Assembly: GCA_026708005.1 (NCBI GenBank)
Contig: JAPOVR010000061.1
Location: forward strand, 1-37,141
Source: Actinomycetes bacterium
GTDB lineage: Bacteria > Actinomycetota > Thermoleophilia > Gaiellales > Gaiellaceae
DNA length: 37,141 nt
Direction: 5' to 3'
Shown here: in pieces, positions 17,155-25,897 of the stretch
How positions within the stretch are numbered: position 1 is the stretch's first letter
Layout: each line of letters opens with the position of its first letter
The notes under the pieces: generated by a model
Seen by the model: only the letters and a program-made list of their open reading frames with translations
Database searches by the model: none
Told to the model about the DNA's origin: nothing
Position numbers and translations under genes: made by a program

Positions 17155-17511
17155 TCACCACCGAGGTGCCAAGAAGAACACGAGGATGGCTGCGATGAGG
17201 CCGATGGCGATGATGACAACGGCCCAGCTAAGCCCGCTCTCCTGCACGGGCGCCATGCAGATGTTTCCCCACTCATCCACGGTGACCATCTCCTGCCGCT
17301 CGCTGCCGAGGAGCGTCACGGCAAGCCACACGAGCGCCCACAAAGCCGTCATGAGCGTCAAGATCAGATGCAGGAGATGGCTCGGGCGTCTCCCGTGCAC
17401 GAGCACGGCCTGCAAGTCCGCGTGCCACTCGACACGGCACCCCTGCGCGACCAGATCCCCCACGGCCATGGCCAGGGCCTGCCGGCACTCGCTGTCGCTC
17501 TTTGCCTCCAT
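17155..17511 (-). CDS. Small two-helix membrane protein, unknown function
   Basis: This 118-residue protein has a soluble N terminus (DLVAQGCRVEWHADLQAVLV) and two membrane segments, LHLILTLMTALWALVWLAVTLL (about 47-68) broken here as LHLILTLMTALW and ALVWLAVTLL, and SWAVVIIAIGLIAAILVFFL near the C terminus. A loop with DEWGNICM lies between them. The first part resembles small actinobacterial proteins in which a short basic domain precedes a membrane helix. Start ATG; no neighbour gives a function. Confidence 0.6.
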   Translation of the reverse strand: MEAKSDSECRQALAMAVGDLVAQGCRVEWHADLQAVLVHGRRPSHLLHLILTLMTALWALVWLAVTLLGSERQEMVTVDEWGNICMAPVQESGLSWAVVIIAIGLIAAILVFFLAPRW

Positions 17512-17775
17512 GCCGTGCTCTTTCCCCGGCTGGCGCTAACCTTACAGCCCCTCGGGCAGGACAGACGAGGCGTGACGCCTTGCGCCCTCCTCGGACTGGA
17601 ACGAGGTCTTCGAGGAGCCGGTCGGGACAGGCTCTCAACAGCAGAAGCGCTGCCCGCATGTCGAAGCACGCGCCCGCCGGGCCACATGAGGCGGCAGGCG
17701 GATGAGGCAGCGGTGCGCATGCGCATGGAGCAGGCGGTCAAGGCAGCAGTGGGGTCAGGCTTGAGCCCGTAACAC

Positions 17776-17811
17776 GCGGCGGCCGGGCCTTCGCAGCCGC
17801 CCGGCCGCCGC
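17776..17811. terminator. Strong GC hairpin behind the sigma factor gene
   Basis: A 13-bp perfect inverted repeat, GCGGCGGCCGGGC and GCCCGGCCGCCGC, with a 10-base loop. It is downstream of the sigma gene on the minus strand. No T tract follows, as is usual for high-GC actinobacterial terminators. From 17512 to 17775 no gene is supported. Confidence 0.55.
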
Positions 17812-17815
17812 CCAA

Positions 17816-17842
17816 CCCGGGCCCTCCGGCGAGGGGCCCGGG
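17816..17842. terminator. Second GC hairpin directly behind the sigma factor gene
   Basis: A 9-bp perfect inverted repeat, CCCGGGCCC and GGGCCCGGG, with a 9-base loop, beginning 36 bases after the sigma stop. With the next hairpin it forms a tandem terminator. Confidence 0.5.
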
Positions 17843-17877
17843 ACTTGCCTACCGCGAAAGGGCTTGGCCCGCCTGGC

Positions 17878-18921
17878 TCAGGCGACGCCGTGGAGCTTCT
17901 GGGAGTCTGCGAGCGACTGGAGCTTGCGCAGGCTCTGGTACTCGATCTGACGTATGCGCTCACGGGTGACGCTGAAGGTGCGCCCAACCTCATCCAGCGT
18001 GCGCGGATGCTCACCCGCGAGCCCGTAGCGAAGCTCGAGCACGCGACGCTCGCGATAGCTCAGCTGGCGGAGGACCTTGGTGAGGGTGTCGCGCCTCAGA
18101 GCCTCCTCGGCCACCTCGTCGGGATGCGCCGCGCCGACATCGGCAATGAAGTGTCCGAACTCGGAGTCTTCCTCGCCACCAACGGGCTTCTCGAGCGAGA
18201 CCGGAACGTGCGCGCGCCTCTTGATGCGCTCGATCTCCTCGACCGGCAGGTCGAGCTCGCGGGCGAGCTCATCGGGCTGCACGTCGCGGCCGCGTGCCGC
18301 TTCCAGCTTGCGCTCGGCGCGGACGATCTTGTTGAGCTTCTCAACCACGTGGACCGGCATCCGGATCGTTCGGCCCTTGTCGGCGAGCGCGCGAGCGACG
18401 GCCTGCCGAATCCACCAGGTCGCATACGTCGAGAACTTGTAGCCGCGTCGATAGTCGAACTTCTCCGCTGCGCGCACGAGACCGATCGTGCCCTCCTGGA
18501 TGAGGTCGAGGAAGGGCAGCCCCTGGTGGCGATAGTGCTTGGCGATTGAGACGACGAGCCGAAGGTTGGCCTCGACCATGTGGCGCTTGGCGCTGAGCTC
18601 GCCGCACTCAATGCGCTTGGCCAACTCGACCTCCTGCGCGGCCGTCAACAGCGGTACCCGGCCGATATCCTTGAGGAAGATCTGCAGCGAGTCTGTCGAG
18701 AGCTCTCGAGCCCCCGCAGCCGAGGCCGGCTCCTCATCTCCCTCGTCATCTCCCTCGTCGACGATGTCGATCTGAAGCTCGTCAAGACACTCGTAGAGCT
18801 CGTCGGCCTCGGCAGAGCCCCGCGGTAGCTCGTCGAGCACTACCCCGACCTCCGCCTGTGTGAGGTGACCAGCGTGCTGGCCGCAGTCGAGTAGCGACGT
18901 CGCATCTTCATGCTCGTGCAA
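17878..18921 (-). CDS. RpoD-like (sigma-70 group 1/2) RNA polymerase sigma factor
   Basis: This sigma factor of about 347 residues directs RNA polymerase to promoters. Region 1.2 is [20 protein letters not shown], region 2 has [20 protein letters not shown] and the -10-reading [15 protein letters not shown], region 3 follows, and region 4.2 has [20 protein letters not shown], which reads the -35. The acidic N terminus is short, without a long region 1.1, so it may be a principal or a group 2 factor. The TTG start at 18921 has GGAGG about 10 bases upstream; the frame is open further but without a better start. Strong hairpins follow the gene. Confidence 0.92.
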   Translation of the reverse strand: MHEHEDATSLLDCGQHAGHLTQAEVGVVLDELPRGSAEADELYECLDELQIDIVDEGDDEGDEEPASAAGARELSTDSLQIFLKDIGRVPLLTAAQEVELAKRIECGELSAKRHMVEANLRLVVSIAKHYRHQGLPFLDLIQEGTIGLVRAAEKFDYRRGYKFSTYATWWIRQAVARALADKGRTIRMPVHVVEKLNKIVRAERKLEAARGRDVQPDELARELDLPVEEIERIKRRAHVPVSLEKPVGGEEDSEFGHFIADVGAAHPDEVAEEALRRDTLTKVLRQLSYRERRVLELRYGLAGEHPRTLDEVGRTFSVTRERIRQIEYQSLRKLQSLADSQKLHGVA

Positions 18922-19097
18922 GTGTTTCCCCCCTCCGGGCGTTTTTCCGTCTTGGCCAACTATTCGACGGAGAAACGTGGTACCTGCTGCCCGGAGCAAG
19001 AGAACGTAGCAAGAACCTCTGAGAATGCCAGCTGCCGACGCCGCTGCTCCCCACAGCCGCCGGCGGCCACGACCGCAGCCGCGCTCTGCCAGCTCAG

Positions 19098-20048
19098 CTA
19101 CTCAGCGTCAGCCGCTGCGCGGTCGAGCTCCTCGATCAGGCGCTGGGCCTGCTCGGCATAGAACCCGCCCCCCTCTGCCCCACGGGCCTCCTCGAGCTGC
19201 GTGCGAGCCTCGGCCAGCCCGCCGATCCACAGGAGCGCCAGCGCGAGGTGGTACCTCGTGACCGGCTCGCCGGGAAACTCCGTGGTGAGAGGACCCAGCA
19301 ACGAGAAGGCGGCGGCAGGATCGTCCTTCTCGAAGCGCCCGATCGCGGCCGCAACCCGCGCCTCAGGGTCATCGGGCGAGATGGCAGCGGCCTGCTCGAA
19401 GACCCCCCGGGCCGAGACCGGTCGGCCGGCGCGTTGCAGGGCGACCCCGAAGGCAACCCAGTCCTGCGCACGCCCATCCGAGCGCGCCCTTCCCTCGAGC
19501 TGCGCCAGCTGAGCCGCCAGCGGCTGCTCGAGCAGCTCCTCCGGCAGCTCCTTGCTGGACACGAAGATCGGCCGGCCGCGAGCCATGGTGGGATGCAGGA
19601 GGTTCTCAGCCCGCAGCGCCCACGAGGTGTCGGGCTCGAGCTCGTAGGCCTTACGCCAGGCTCGCACAGCCGCGGTGTCCCGGCGCTCCCAGAAGAGCGC
19701 AAACCCCAGATGGAGCTGAACGAGCCCGCTCTCGGGATTCGCGGAAGCGAGCGTCCGCAGGCGGGCCGTCGTCCCGGCTGGCCAGCGCGCGATCGCCTCG
19801 CCGACGGCGGCGGCGACCGAGTCGGGATCCCGCTGCAGAATCTCGTCGAAGGCCGCGAGCGCCTCCGCGGCCATGCCCTCGACATAGAGGCGCTCGCCCT
19901 CGCCGAGCGCGGCGGCGTGCTCGTCTTGGGCGAGCGCCGCGTCAAGCGCGAGCGGCGGTCTGCCCTCACGGCCGGCCGGCTCGCTCGGAGGACGACCGAC
20001 GAAGGCGATGATCACTGCGATGGCTGCTGCTGCCAGCGCCGCGATCAC
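19098..20048 (-). CDS. Membrane-anchored tetratricopeptide-repeat protein
   Basis: The product has an N-terminal hydrophobic anchor ([16 protein letters not shown]) and then helical repeats of TPR type, for example [20 protein letters not shown] and [20 protein letters not shown], with later ones at [20 protein letters not shown] and [16 protein letters not shown]. Such proteins are scaffolds for protein complexes; no enzymatic motif is seen. The GTG at 20048 is the first standard start, but the in-frame codons just before it ([11 protein letters not shown]) would add the positive charges expected ahead of the anchor. A TACGCT box lies 6 bases before an ATC codon there, so a non-canonical start is possible. 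Confidence 0.75.
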   Translation of the reverse strand: MIAALAAAAIAVIIAFVGRPPSEPAGREGRPPLALDAALAQDEHAAALGEGERLYVEGMAAEALAAFDEILQRDPDSVAAAVGEAIARWPAGTTARLRTLASANPESGLVQLHLGFALFWERRDTAAVRAWRKAYELEPDTSWALRAENLLHPTMARGRPIFVSSKELPEELLEQPLAAQLAQLEGRARSDGRAQDWVAFGVALQRAGRPVSARGVFEQAAAISPDDPEARVAAAIGRFEKDDPAAAFSLLGPLTTEFPGEPVTRYHLALALLWIGGLAEARTQLEEARGAEGGGFYAEQAQRLIEELDRAAADAE

Positions 20049-20223
20049 TGCGACGAGGGTGATGAGCGCTCGACGTGAGATAGCCCGAGCGTAGTCAATT
20101 CACGGCTGCGGGCCCTGGCCGAACCGTCAGACGGGAAGAGACGACGGCCGACGCTCGGTTGCGTTCACGTGAGACCAGAAACGAGGCTCTTGACGCGAGC
20201 AGCGAGCATGGGTTCAACCTCGC

Positions 20224-20229
20224 TAGAAT
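20224..20229 (+). promoter_or_regulatory. Putative -10 box of the cysteine operon
   Basis: TAGAAT lies 10 bases before the ATG at 20240, which implies a very short or absent leader. No convincing -35 at the normal distance. Confidence 0.4.
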
Positions 20230-20239
20230 TGTTGAAGCA

Positions 20240-21430
20240 ATGACCTCCTACCGCGAAGTCCTCACCAAGACGAAAGCCGAGATCGACGAGATCAGCCCCC
20301 CGGCTGCCGCCGAGCGGCTTGCCTCCGCCAACGACATCGCACTGCTCGACGTGCGGGAGCGCGACGAGTGGGAAGAGGGGAAGCTCCCCGGCGCGATCCA
20401 CATCCCCCGCGGCTCGCTCGAGTCACGCATCGAGCAGGTCATCCCCGAGCGCGACGCGCCGATCATTGCCTACTGCGCGGGCGGCGCCCGCTCGGCCTTC
20501 GCCGCCAAGTCGCTACAGGACCTCGGCTACACGAACGTTCTCTCGCTGGCCGGCGGGTTCACCGAGTGGAAGCGCAGCGGCCGCGACTGGGAGCTGCCCG
20601 TGTCGCTGGCTGCCGACCAGCGGATGCGCTACAGCCGCCACCTTCTGATTCCTGAGGTGGGAGAGGCAGGGCAGCTCAAGCTGCTCGAGTCGCGAGCGCT
20701 CTTGATCGGTGCCGGCGGGCTCGGCTCTCCCGCGTCGCTGTACCTGGCCGCGGCCGGTGTCGGCATCCTCGGCATCGTCGATGCCGACGTCGTCGACGAG
20801 TCAAACCTCCAGCGTCAGATCGTGCATTCGACCTCGAGGCTCGGCGAGCCGAAGGTCGAGTCGGCACGCGAGACGCTCGAGGGCTTGAACACCGACGTCA
20901 AGGTGGTTCCCTACAGGGAGCGGCTGACCGCAGACAACATCGATCGCATCTTCGCCGACGGCTGGGACGTCATCGTCGACGGGGCCGACAACTTCCCGAC
21001 CCGCTACCTCGTGAACGACGCCTCGGTCTGGCATCGAATCCCGGTCGTCCACGGCTCGATCTTCCGGTTTGAAGGCCAGATGACGGTGTTCAAGCCCTTC
21101 GAGGGCCCCTGCTACCGCTGCCTCTTCCCGCAGCCGCCTCCACCAGAGCTCGCGCCGAGCTGCGCGGAAGGCGGCGTGCTCGGTGTCCTTCCGGGCATCG
21201 TCGGCTCGCTCCAGGCAAGCGAGGCGCTCAAGGTGCTGCTCGGTATGGGCGAGCCGCTGATCGGCCGGCTCCTCCTGTTCGACGCGCTCGCCACGACGTT
21301 CATGGAGGTCAACCTGCGCCGCGACCCAAGCTGCCCTGTCTGCAGCGAGTCCCCGTCCATCACGGAGTACGTCGACTACGTGGAGTTCTGCCAGGGCGAG
21401 GCCGCCCCAGAGCCCGCAGCAGTCGCCTAG
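20240..21430 (+). CDS. Rhodanese-MoeB fusion, sulfur-carrier adenylyltransferase (MoeZ-like)
   Basis: This 396-residue protein activates ubiquitin-like sulfur carriers: it adenylates the C-terminal Gly and then delivers sulfur. Residues 1-118 are a rhodanese domain (LLDVRERDEWEEGKLPGA; persulfide Cys79 in YCAGGARSAF). Residues about 125-385 are the E1-like MoeB/ThiF domain with ATP loop GAGGLGSPA (157-165), DADVVDESNLQRQ, PSCAEGGVLG and paired zinc-type Cys motifs CYRC and CPVC. In mycobacterial MoeZ the rhodanese is at the C terminus; here it is at the N terminus. It starts an operon with the CysO-CysM fusion 16 bases downstream, so CysO is its likely partner. Confidence 0.93.
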   Translation: MTSYREVLTKTKAEIDEISPPAAAERLASANDIALLDVRERDEWEEGKLPGAIHIPRGSLESRIEQVIPERDAPIIAYCAGGARSAFAAKSLQDLGYTNVLSLAGGFTEWKRSGRDWELPVSLAADQRMRYSRHLLIPEVGEAGQLKLLESRALLIGAGGLGSPASLYLAAAGVGILGIVDADVVDESNLQRQIVHSTSRLGEPKVESARETLEGLNTDVKVVPYRERLTADNIDRIFADGWDVIVDGADNFPTRYLVNDASVWHRIPVVHGSIFRFEGQMTVFKPFEGPCYRCLFPQPPPPELAPSCAEGGVLGVLPGIVGSLQASEALKVLLGMGEPLIGRLLLFDALATTFMEVNLRRDPSCPVCSESPSITEYVDYVEFCQGEAAPEPAAVA

Positions 21431-21446
21431 ACGTCACCGAGGGCCC

Positions 21447-22676
21447 ATGGCGCGAGTACGCATCCCGCCAACGCTGCGCGCTGAAGTCGGCGGTGAGCGA
21501 CAGGTTGAGGCCGCGGGCACAACCGTGCGGGAGGTCTTCGAGGACTTGGCGGCCCGGTATCCCGGCCTCGGCGCACAGATCATGGCCGACGACGACATCG
21601 CGCCGTTCGTGAACGTCTACCTCGACAACGAGGACGTCCGCACGCTCGACGGCCTCGACACCGCCGTCGGGGACGGCGCGACGGTCATCCTCCTGCCCGC
21701 CATGGCCGGCGGCACGATCCCGGCCACAGGCCCCACGCCGGTCGTGGCAAGCGTCCTCGACCTGATCGGCTCGACCCCGCTCGTCGAGCTCAGCCGGATC
21801 AGCCCGAAGACCGGGGGCAGGATCTACGCGAAGCTCGAGGGGCAGAACCCGACCGGCTCGATCAAGGACCGCGTGGCGAAGACGATGGTCGAAGCGGCCG
21901 AGGCGGCCGGTGAGCTGGAGCCCGGACGCGAGCTGCTCGAGCCGACGAGCGGCAACACCGGCATCTCGCTCGCCGCGGTGGCCAAGCTCAAGGGCTACTC
22001 GCTCACCTGCGTGATGCCCGAGAACTCAACCGAGGAGCGCATCCGGCTGCTCGAGCTCTACGGAGCAGCCGTCGTCTTCTCTCCGGGCGAGGCGGGCTCG
22101 AACGGCGCGGTGCGCCTGGCGCTCGAGCTCGCCGAGAGCGACCCGCGGTACTTCATGCCCTTCCAGTACGCGAACGCAGCCAACCCGCGGGCGCACTACG
22201 AGGGCACCGCGAGCGAGATCGCAGAGGCGCTTCCGCGTGTCGATGCATTCGTGGCCGGCCTCGGGACGGGCGGCACGCTGATGGGCGCGGGCGAGCGCCT
22301 ACGCGAGTCGTTTCCCGATGTCCAGATCGTCGCCGCCGAGCCTCTGCAGGGCGACGCCGTGATGGGGTTGCGCTCGCTCGAGGATGGCTACGTCCCGCCG
22401 ATCCTGGACGTCAGTAAGCTCGACCGGAAGATCCTCGTCTCGAATGCGGAGGCAGTTCGCTGCCTGCTCGACCTGCTGAACCTCGAGGGCATCTTCGGCG
22501 GGGTCTCCTCGGGCGCGGTCGTCGAGGTGGGCCACAAGGTCGCCGCCGAGCTCGATGACGGCGCCAACGTCGTCTGTGTGCTCGCAGATGCCGGCTGGAA
22601 GTACCTCTCTGCCGACTTCTGGACACGCCCGTCCGATCAGGTCGAGCAGAGCATGGAGAACCGCGTCTGGTGGTAG
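21447..22676 (+). CDS. CysO-CysM fusion: sulfur carrier joined to O-phosphoserine-type cysteine synthase
   Basis: 409 residues in two domains. Residues 1-89 are a MoaD/ThiS-like beta-grasp carrier ending ILLPAMAGG, the C-terminal Gly-Gly that is thiocarboxylated in free CysO. Without a stop it runs through a short linker (TIPATGPTPV) into a complete PLP-dependent cysteine synthase: LIGSTPLVEL, NPTGSIKDRVA with the PLP Lys140, EPTSGNTGISLAA and GLGTGGTLMGAG. In Mycobacterium tuberculosis these are separate cysO and cysM genes next to mec. The carrier here must act with an internal Gly-Gly, be cut after it, or have lost the carrier role. No frameshift is needed to explain the frame. Downstream lies the JAMM protease, upstream the activating E1. 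Confidence 0.92.
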   Translation: MARVRIPPTLRAEVGGERQVEAAGTTVREVFEDLAARYPGLGAQIMADDDIAPFVNVYLDNEDVRTLDGLDTAVGDGATVILLPAMAGGTIPATGPTPVVASVLDLIGSTPLVELSRISPKTGGRIYAKLEGQNPTGSIKDRVAKTMVEAAEAAGELEPGRELLEPTSGNTGISLAAVAKLKGYSLTCVMPENSTEERIRLLELYGAAVVFSPGEAGSNGAVRLALELAESDPRYFMPFQYANAANPRAHYEGTASEIAEALPRVDAFVAGLGTGGTLMGAGERLRESFPDVQIVAAEPLQGDAVMGLRSLEDGYVPPILDVSKLDRKILVSNAEAVRCLLDLLNLEGIFGGVSSGAVVEVGHKVAAELDDGANVVCVLADAGWKYLSADFWTRPSDQVEQSMENRVWW

Positions 22677-22683
22677 CCGGCTC

Positions 22684-22699
22684 GCCCCGGCCTCGGGGC
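22684..22699 (+). repeat. Small hairpin between cysM and the JAMM gene
   Basis: GCCCCG and CGGGGC form a 6-bp stem with a 4-base loop in the 46-base gap between the two genes. It could tune expression of the downstream gene; no T tract. Confidence 0.3.
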
Positions 22700-22722
22700 G
22701 CGCACCTCGGCTTAGGCAGCCG

Positions 22723-23094
22723 ATGATCATCTCCGAGGATCTCCGGCGCGCGCTCAGCGAGCATGCCGAGGCCGAGAAGCCAAACGAGGCATGCGGACTG
22801 CTCGCGCTGCGGGACGGGGTTGCCGAGCGCTACTACCCCGCGCGAAACGCCGCGGCAAGCCCCTACCGCTTCGAGCTCGACATCGACCCGGAGGTCTGGT
22901 TCCTCGAGGACGATGGGTACGAGCTCGCGGTGTTCCACTCGCACCTGTCGAGCCCGCCGCGCCCCTCGCGCACGGACGTCGAGAGCATCGGCCTCTGGGA
23001 GGGCAGACCCTACGTCATCCTCACGGTCTCGACGGGACAGCTTAGCGCCTGGCACATCGAGGGCGGCCGCATCCGCGCCGAACCGCTCGCGTAG
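22723..23094 (+). CDS. JAMM/Mov34 (M67) metalloprotease, Mec-like
   Basis: This 123-residue zinc protease of the JAB1/MPN/Mov34 family has a complete JAMM site: Glu22 in PNEACGLL, His72 and His74 in FHSHLSSPPRPSRTD, Ser82 and Asp85 (HxHx7Sx2D). In M. tuberculosis Mec removes cysteine from the CysO-cysteine adduct to complete cysteine synthesis. The placement directly after the CysO-CysM fusion and MoeZ-like genes supports that role here. A second job, cutting after the internal Gly-Gly of the fusion, is a hypothesis. ATG start. Confidence 0.93.
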   Translation: MIISEDLRRALSEHAEAEKPNEACGLLALRDGVAERYYPARNAAASPYRFELDIDPEVWFLEDDGYELAVFHSHLSSPPRPSRTDVESIGLWEGRPYVILTVSTGQLSAWHIEGGRIRAEPLA

Positions 23095-23130
23095 CGAGGG
23101 CGCGCGAGAGCCTCGGCCAGCGCCCGGTGC

Positions 23131-23376
23131 CTATCCGGAGGCGAGGTCGTCGCAGCGAGCGGCGAGCGTGTGGTCCTTCTCGGTGATCGAGTCGGCAGAG
23201 TGCGTGCGCCAGCGAACGGTCACGAGCTTGTAGTCATGGAGCGTCAGGTCAGGATGGTGGTCTGCGGCCTCCGCCGCCTCGCCGACCGCGTTCACGAACG
23301 CAAGCGCCTCGGCGAAGTTCGCGAACGCGAACTGCCGCTCAAGCGCTCCATCGACCTTGGACCACCCGTCAGCCAC
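23131..23376 (-). CDS. Pterin-4a-carbinolamine dehydratase-like protein
   Basis: A short protein with the pterin dehydratase signature HHPDLTLHDYKLVTVRWRTHS (written as HHPDLTLHDYK then LVTVRWRTHS) preceded by WSKVDGALERQFAFANFAEA and AFVNAVGEAAE. It dehydrates 4a-hydroxytetrahydropterin, or serves as a DCoH-type binding protein. From the GTG at 23376 it has about 81 residues, against the usual 95-100: the first helix (LxxEExxxxLxxLxGW) is not recognisable. An upstream GTG would add 36 residues that do not resemble it. So it may be N-terminally truncated or mis-started. It is transcribed toward the JAMM gene. Confidence 0.75.
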   Translation of the reverse strand: MADGWSKVDGALERQFAFANFAEALAFVNAVGEAAEAADHHPDLTLHDYKLVTVRWRTHSADSITEKDHTLAARCDDLASG

Positions 23377-23534
23377 AGCAACCAGTATGCCGCGCCGCCG
23401 GGCTGCGTGCCGGGCATCCGCGCGAGATGCTGCTCCATCCGGGCGGACACCGCCGGCCAGGCGTCCAGCGCAACCGGCCCGCACCCGAGCCCGGCAGCTC
23501 TCTGAGTTCTCTGGAGTATTCGAACAACGGTACT

Positions 23535-23561
23535 TGTAGTTCAATTGGTATAGTTACTACA
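23535..23561 (+). promoter_or_regulatory. lon promoter with inverted repeat and extended -10
   Basis: An AT-rich stretch right before lon has a TGn-extended -10, TGG-TATAGT (TATAGT at 23549-23554), 9 bases before the ATG. It is bracketed by a perfect inverted repeat TGTAGT (23535-23540) and ACTACA (23556-23561). The repeat overlaps the start region, a good place for a repressor. It does not match the HspR HAIR sequence (CTTGAGT-N7-ACTCAAG) or the ClgR box as I know them. Confidence 0.5.
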
Positions 23562-23563
23562 CA

Positions 23564-25897
23564 ATGACTGGACTCGCCCGCATCGCCCGAGACGGAGAGC
23601 CGTCGGTGACGACACTGCTGCTCGTGCCGCTGGAGGACGTCGTCGTGTTTCCGGGTATGAACGTCAACCTCGCGGTCGACGTCGGCGAGGAGGATCGCGT
23701 CCTGCTCGTGCCGCGCCATGAGAACGAATTTGCGAAGGTCGGCACGGTCGCGGATGTCGCCGACCGCGTCCAGCTGCCGGGCGGCGCCACGGCGGTCGCG
23801 GTCAACGGCCTCCACCGGGGCATTGCCGGTGCCGCCCACACCGACACCCAGGGGCGTCTGCGCGTCCAGGTCGAGGAGCGGCCAGACGAGGAGCCACCCC
23901 CCGCACGGGTCCGTGAGCTCGAGCGCTCGTACCGCGCAGTCGTCGAGGAGATCCTCGAGCTGCGCGGCGACGATGGTCGTGTCGCGGCGTTCGTACGGTC
24001 GATCACGGCCGCTGGGGCGCTCGCGGACACGACCGGCTATGCGCCGGACATCTCCTTCCAGCAGAAGGTCACGCTGCTCGAGACCATCGACGTCATCGAG
24101 CGCCTCACCCTCGCACTCGAGCTGCAGCGCGAGCGGCTGGCCGAGATGCAAGTGCGAAAGCGCATCCGGGACGACGTCGAGTCGGCCGCGCACGAGCAAC
24201 AGCGAGATTTCATCCTGCGGAAGCAGCTCGAGTCGATTCGGAAGGAGCTCGGCGAAGACGAGGCGTCCCTGATCGACGAGTACCGGGCGAAGATCGCCGA
24301 GGCCGGCATGCCGGAAGCGGTCGCCGAGCAGGCCGAGCGCGAGGTGGGACGGCTCGACCGCATCGGCGAGCAGAGCCCCGAGGCGTCGATCATCCGCAGC
24401 TACCTCGACTGGCTCATCGCCGTCCCGTGGTCAGAACGCTCCGAAGACCGGCTCGATCCCACGCACGCCCGCGAGAATCTCGACGCCGATCACGCCGGGC
24501 TCGAGGACGCGAAAGACCGCATCGTCGAGTACCTCGCCGTGAGGAAGCTCCGCCATGACCGCGGCATCGAAGAAGACCGTCGCTCGGGTGCGATCCTCAC
24601 GCTCGTCGGGCCTCCGGGCACAGGCAAGACATCGATCGGCGAGTCGGTGGCCCGCGCCCTCGGGCGCGAGTTCGAGCGGATGTCGCTCGGCGGCGTCCGC
24701 GACGAGGCGGAGATCCGAGGGCACAGGCGAACGTACATCGGCGCGATGCCCGGCCGCCTCGTCCGGGCACTCCGCGACGCGGGGACCATGAACCCCGTCA
24801 TCATGCTCGACGAGGTCGACAAAGTCGGCGCTGACTGGCGCGGGGATCCGTCGTCGGCGCTTCTCGAGGTTCTCGATCCGGCCCAGAACCACTCGTTCAG
24901 AGATCAATACCTCGATGTGGAGGTCGACCTCTCCGAGGTGTTCTTCATCGCGACCGCCAACGTGGCGGAGAGCATTCCCAGCGCTCTACTCGACCGCATG
25001 GAGGTCATCCGCTTCGACGGCTACACCGTCGACGAGAAGGTGGCCATCGCGACCGGCTACCTGTGGCCGCGCCAGCGGGAGCGTAACGGCCTGCTCGAGG
25101 ACGAGGTCTCGATCACCGAGGAGGTCATCGAGACTGTCGTGCGAGACTACACGCGCGAGGCCGGTGTCCGGCAGCTCGAGCGGGAGCTCGGAGCGACCCT
25201 GCGCAAGGTCGCGACGCAGGTGGCCGCCGAAGAGATCACGCCGCCCGTGGCCATCGATGACGACATCGTGCGCGATGCGCTTGGCCGACCGAAGTTCTTC
25301 CAGGAGGCCGCAGAGCGCACGGCGGTCGCCGGCGTTGCGACAGGCCTCGCCGTCACCGGCACCGGCGGCGACGTGCTCTTCGTCGAGGCCACGGCGATGG
25401 ACGGCTCAGGCGAGCTGGTGCTCACCGGTCAGCTTGGCAACGTCATGAAGGAGTCGGCGCGCATCGCGCTCTCCTACGTCCGGGCGCACGCCGAGGCGCT
25501 CGGCATTTCCGAGGAGGCCTTCAGCGACCGCACGTTCCACGTCCACGTGCCGGCCGGGGCGATTCCGAAGGACGGTCCGAGCGCCGGTATCGCCATGGCG
25601 ACGGCGATCGCATCGCTCCTCACCCGCCGGCCCGTGAAGCACACGGTCGGGATGACCGGCGAGATCACGCTGCAAGGGCGTACCCTCCCCATCGGCGGGA
25701 TCAAGCAGAAGGTGCTCGCCGCGTACGCGGCGGGCCTCACCGACGTCATCCTCCCAGAGCGCAACCGGGCTGATCTCGAAGACGTGCCCGAAGACGTGCG
25801 CAAGCAGATGAAGTTCCACCCCGTGATGGGCATCGACGAGGTCCTCGAGCTCGCTCTCGAGGCCGAGGCCGAGAATGTCGCGATGTCGCCCGTGTGA
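23564..25897 (+). CDS. lon: ATP-dependent protease Lon
   Basis: This 777-residue Lon (LonA type) degrades misfolded and regulatory proteins in the cytosol. The N-terminal substrate domain opens LLLVPLEDVVVFPGMNVNLA. The AAA+ module has Walker A GPPGTGKTS (Lys355) and Walker B PVIMLDEVDKVG. The C-terminal serine-lysine protease has KDGPSAGIAMATA (catalytic Ser673) and GGIKQKVLAA (Lys714). Length is standard. It has its own promoter and its last 23 bases overlap the HxlR gene downstream. Confidence 0.97.
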   Translation: MTGLARIARDGEPSVTTLLLVPLEDVVVFPGMNVNLAVDVGEEDRVLLVPRHENEFAKVGTVADVADRVQLPGGATAVAVNGLHRGIAGAAHTDTQGRLRVQVEERPDEEPPPARVRELERSYRAVVEEILELRGDDGRVAAFVRSITAAGALADTTGYAPDISFQQKVTLLETIDVIERLTLALELQRERLAEMQVRKRIRDDVESAAHEQQRDFILRKQLESIRKELGEDEASLIDEYRAKIAEAGMPEAVAEQAEREVGRLDRIGEQSPEASIIRSYLDWLIAVPWSERSEDRLDPTHARENLDADHAGLEDAKDRIVEYLAVRKLRHDRGIEEDRRSGAILTLVGPPGTGKTSIGESVARALGREFERMSLGGVRDEAEIRGHRRTYIGAMPGRLVRALRDAGTMNPVIMLDEVDKVGADWRGDPSSALLEVLDPAQNHSFRDQYLDVEVDLSEVFFIATANVAESIPSALLDRMEVIRFDGYTVDEKVAIATGYLWPRQRERNGLLEDEVSITEEVIETVVRDYTREAGVRQLERELGATLRKVATQVAAEEITPPVAIDDDIVRDALGRPKFFQEAAERTAVAGVATGLAVTGTGGDVLFVEATAMDGSGELVLTGQLGNVMKESARIALSYVRAHAEALGISEEAFSDRTFHVHVPAGAIPKDGPSAGIAMATAIASLLTRRPVKHTVGMTGEITLQGRTLPIGGIKQKVLAAYAAGLTDVILPERNRADLEDVPEDVRKQMKFHPVMGIDEVLELALEAEAENVAMSPV

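Noticed and set aside
23532..23560. tRNA-like D-arm (GTAGTTCAATTGGTATAG) before lon
   Set aside because: It resembles a tRNA D-loop, but no anticodon or T arm follows because lon coding begins at once.
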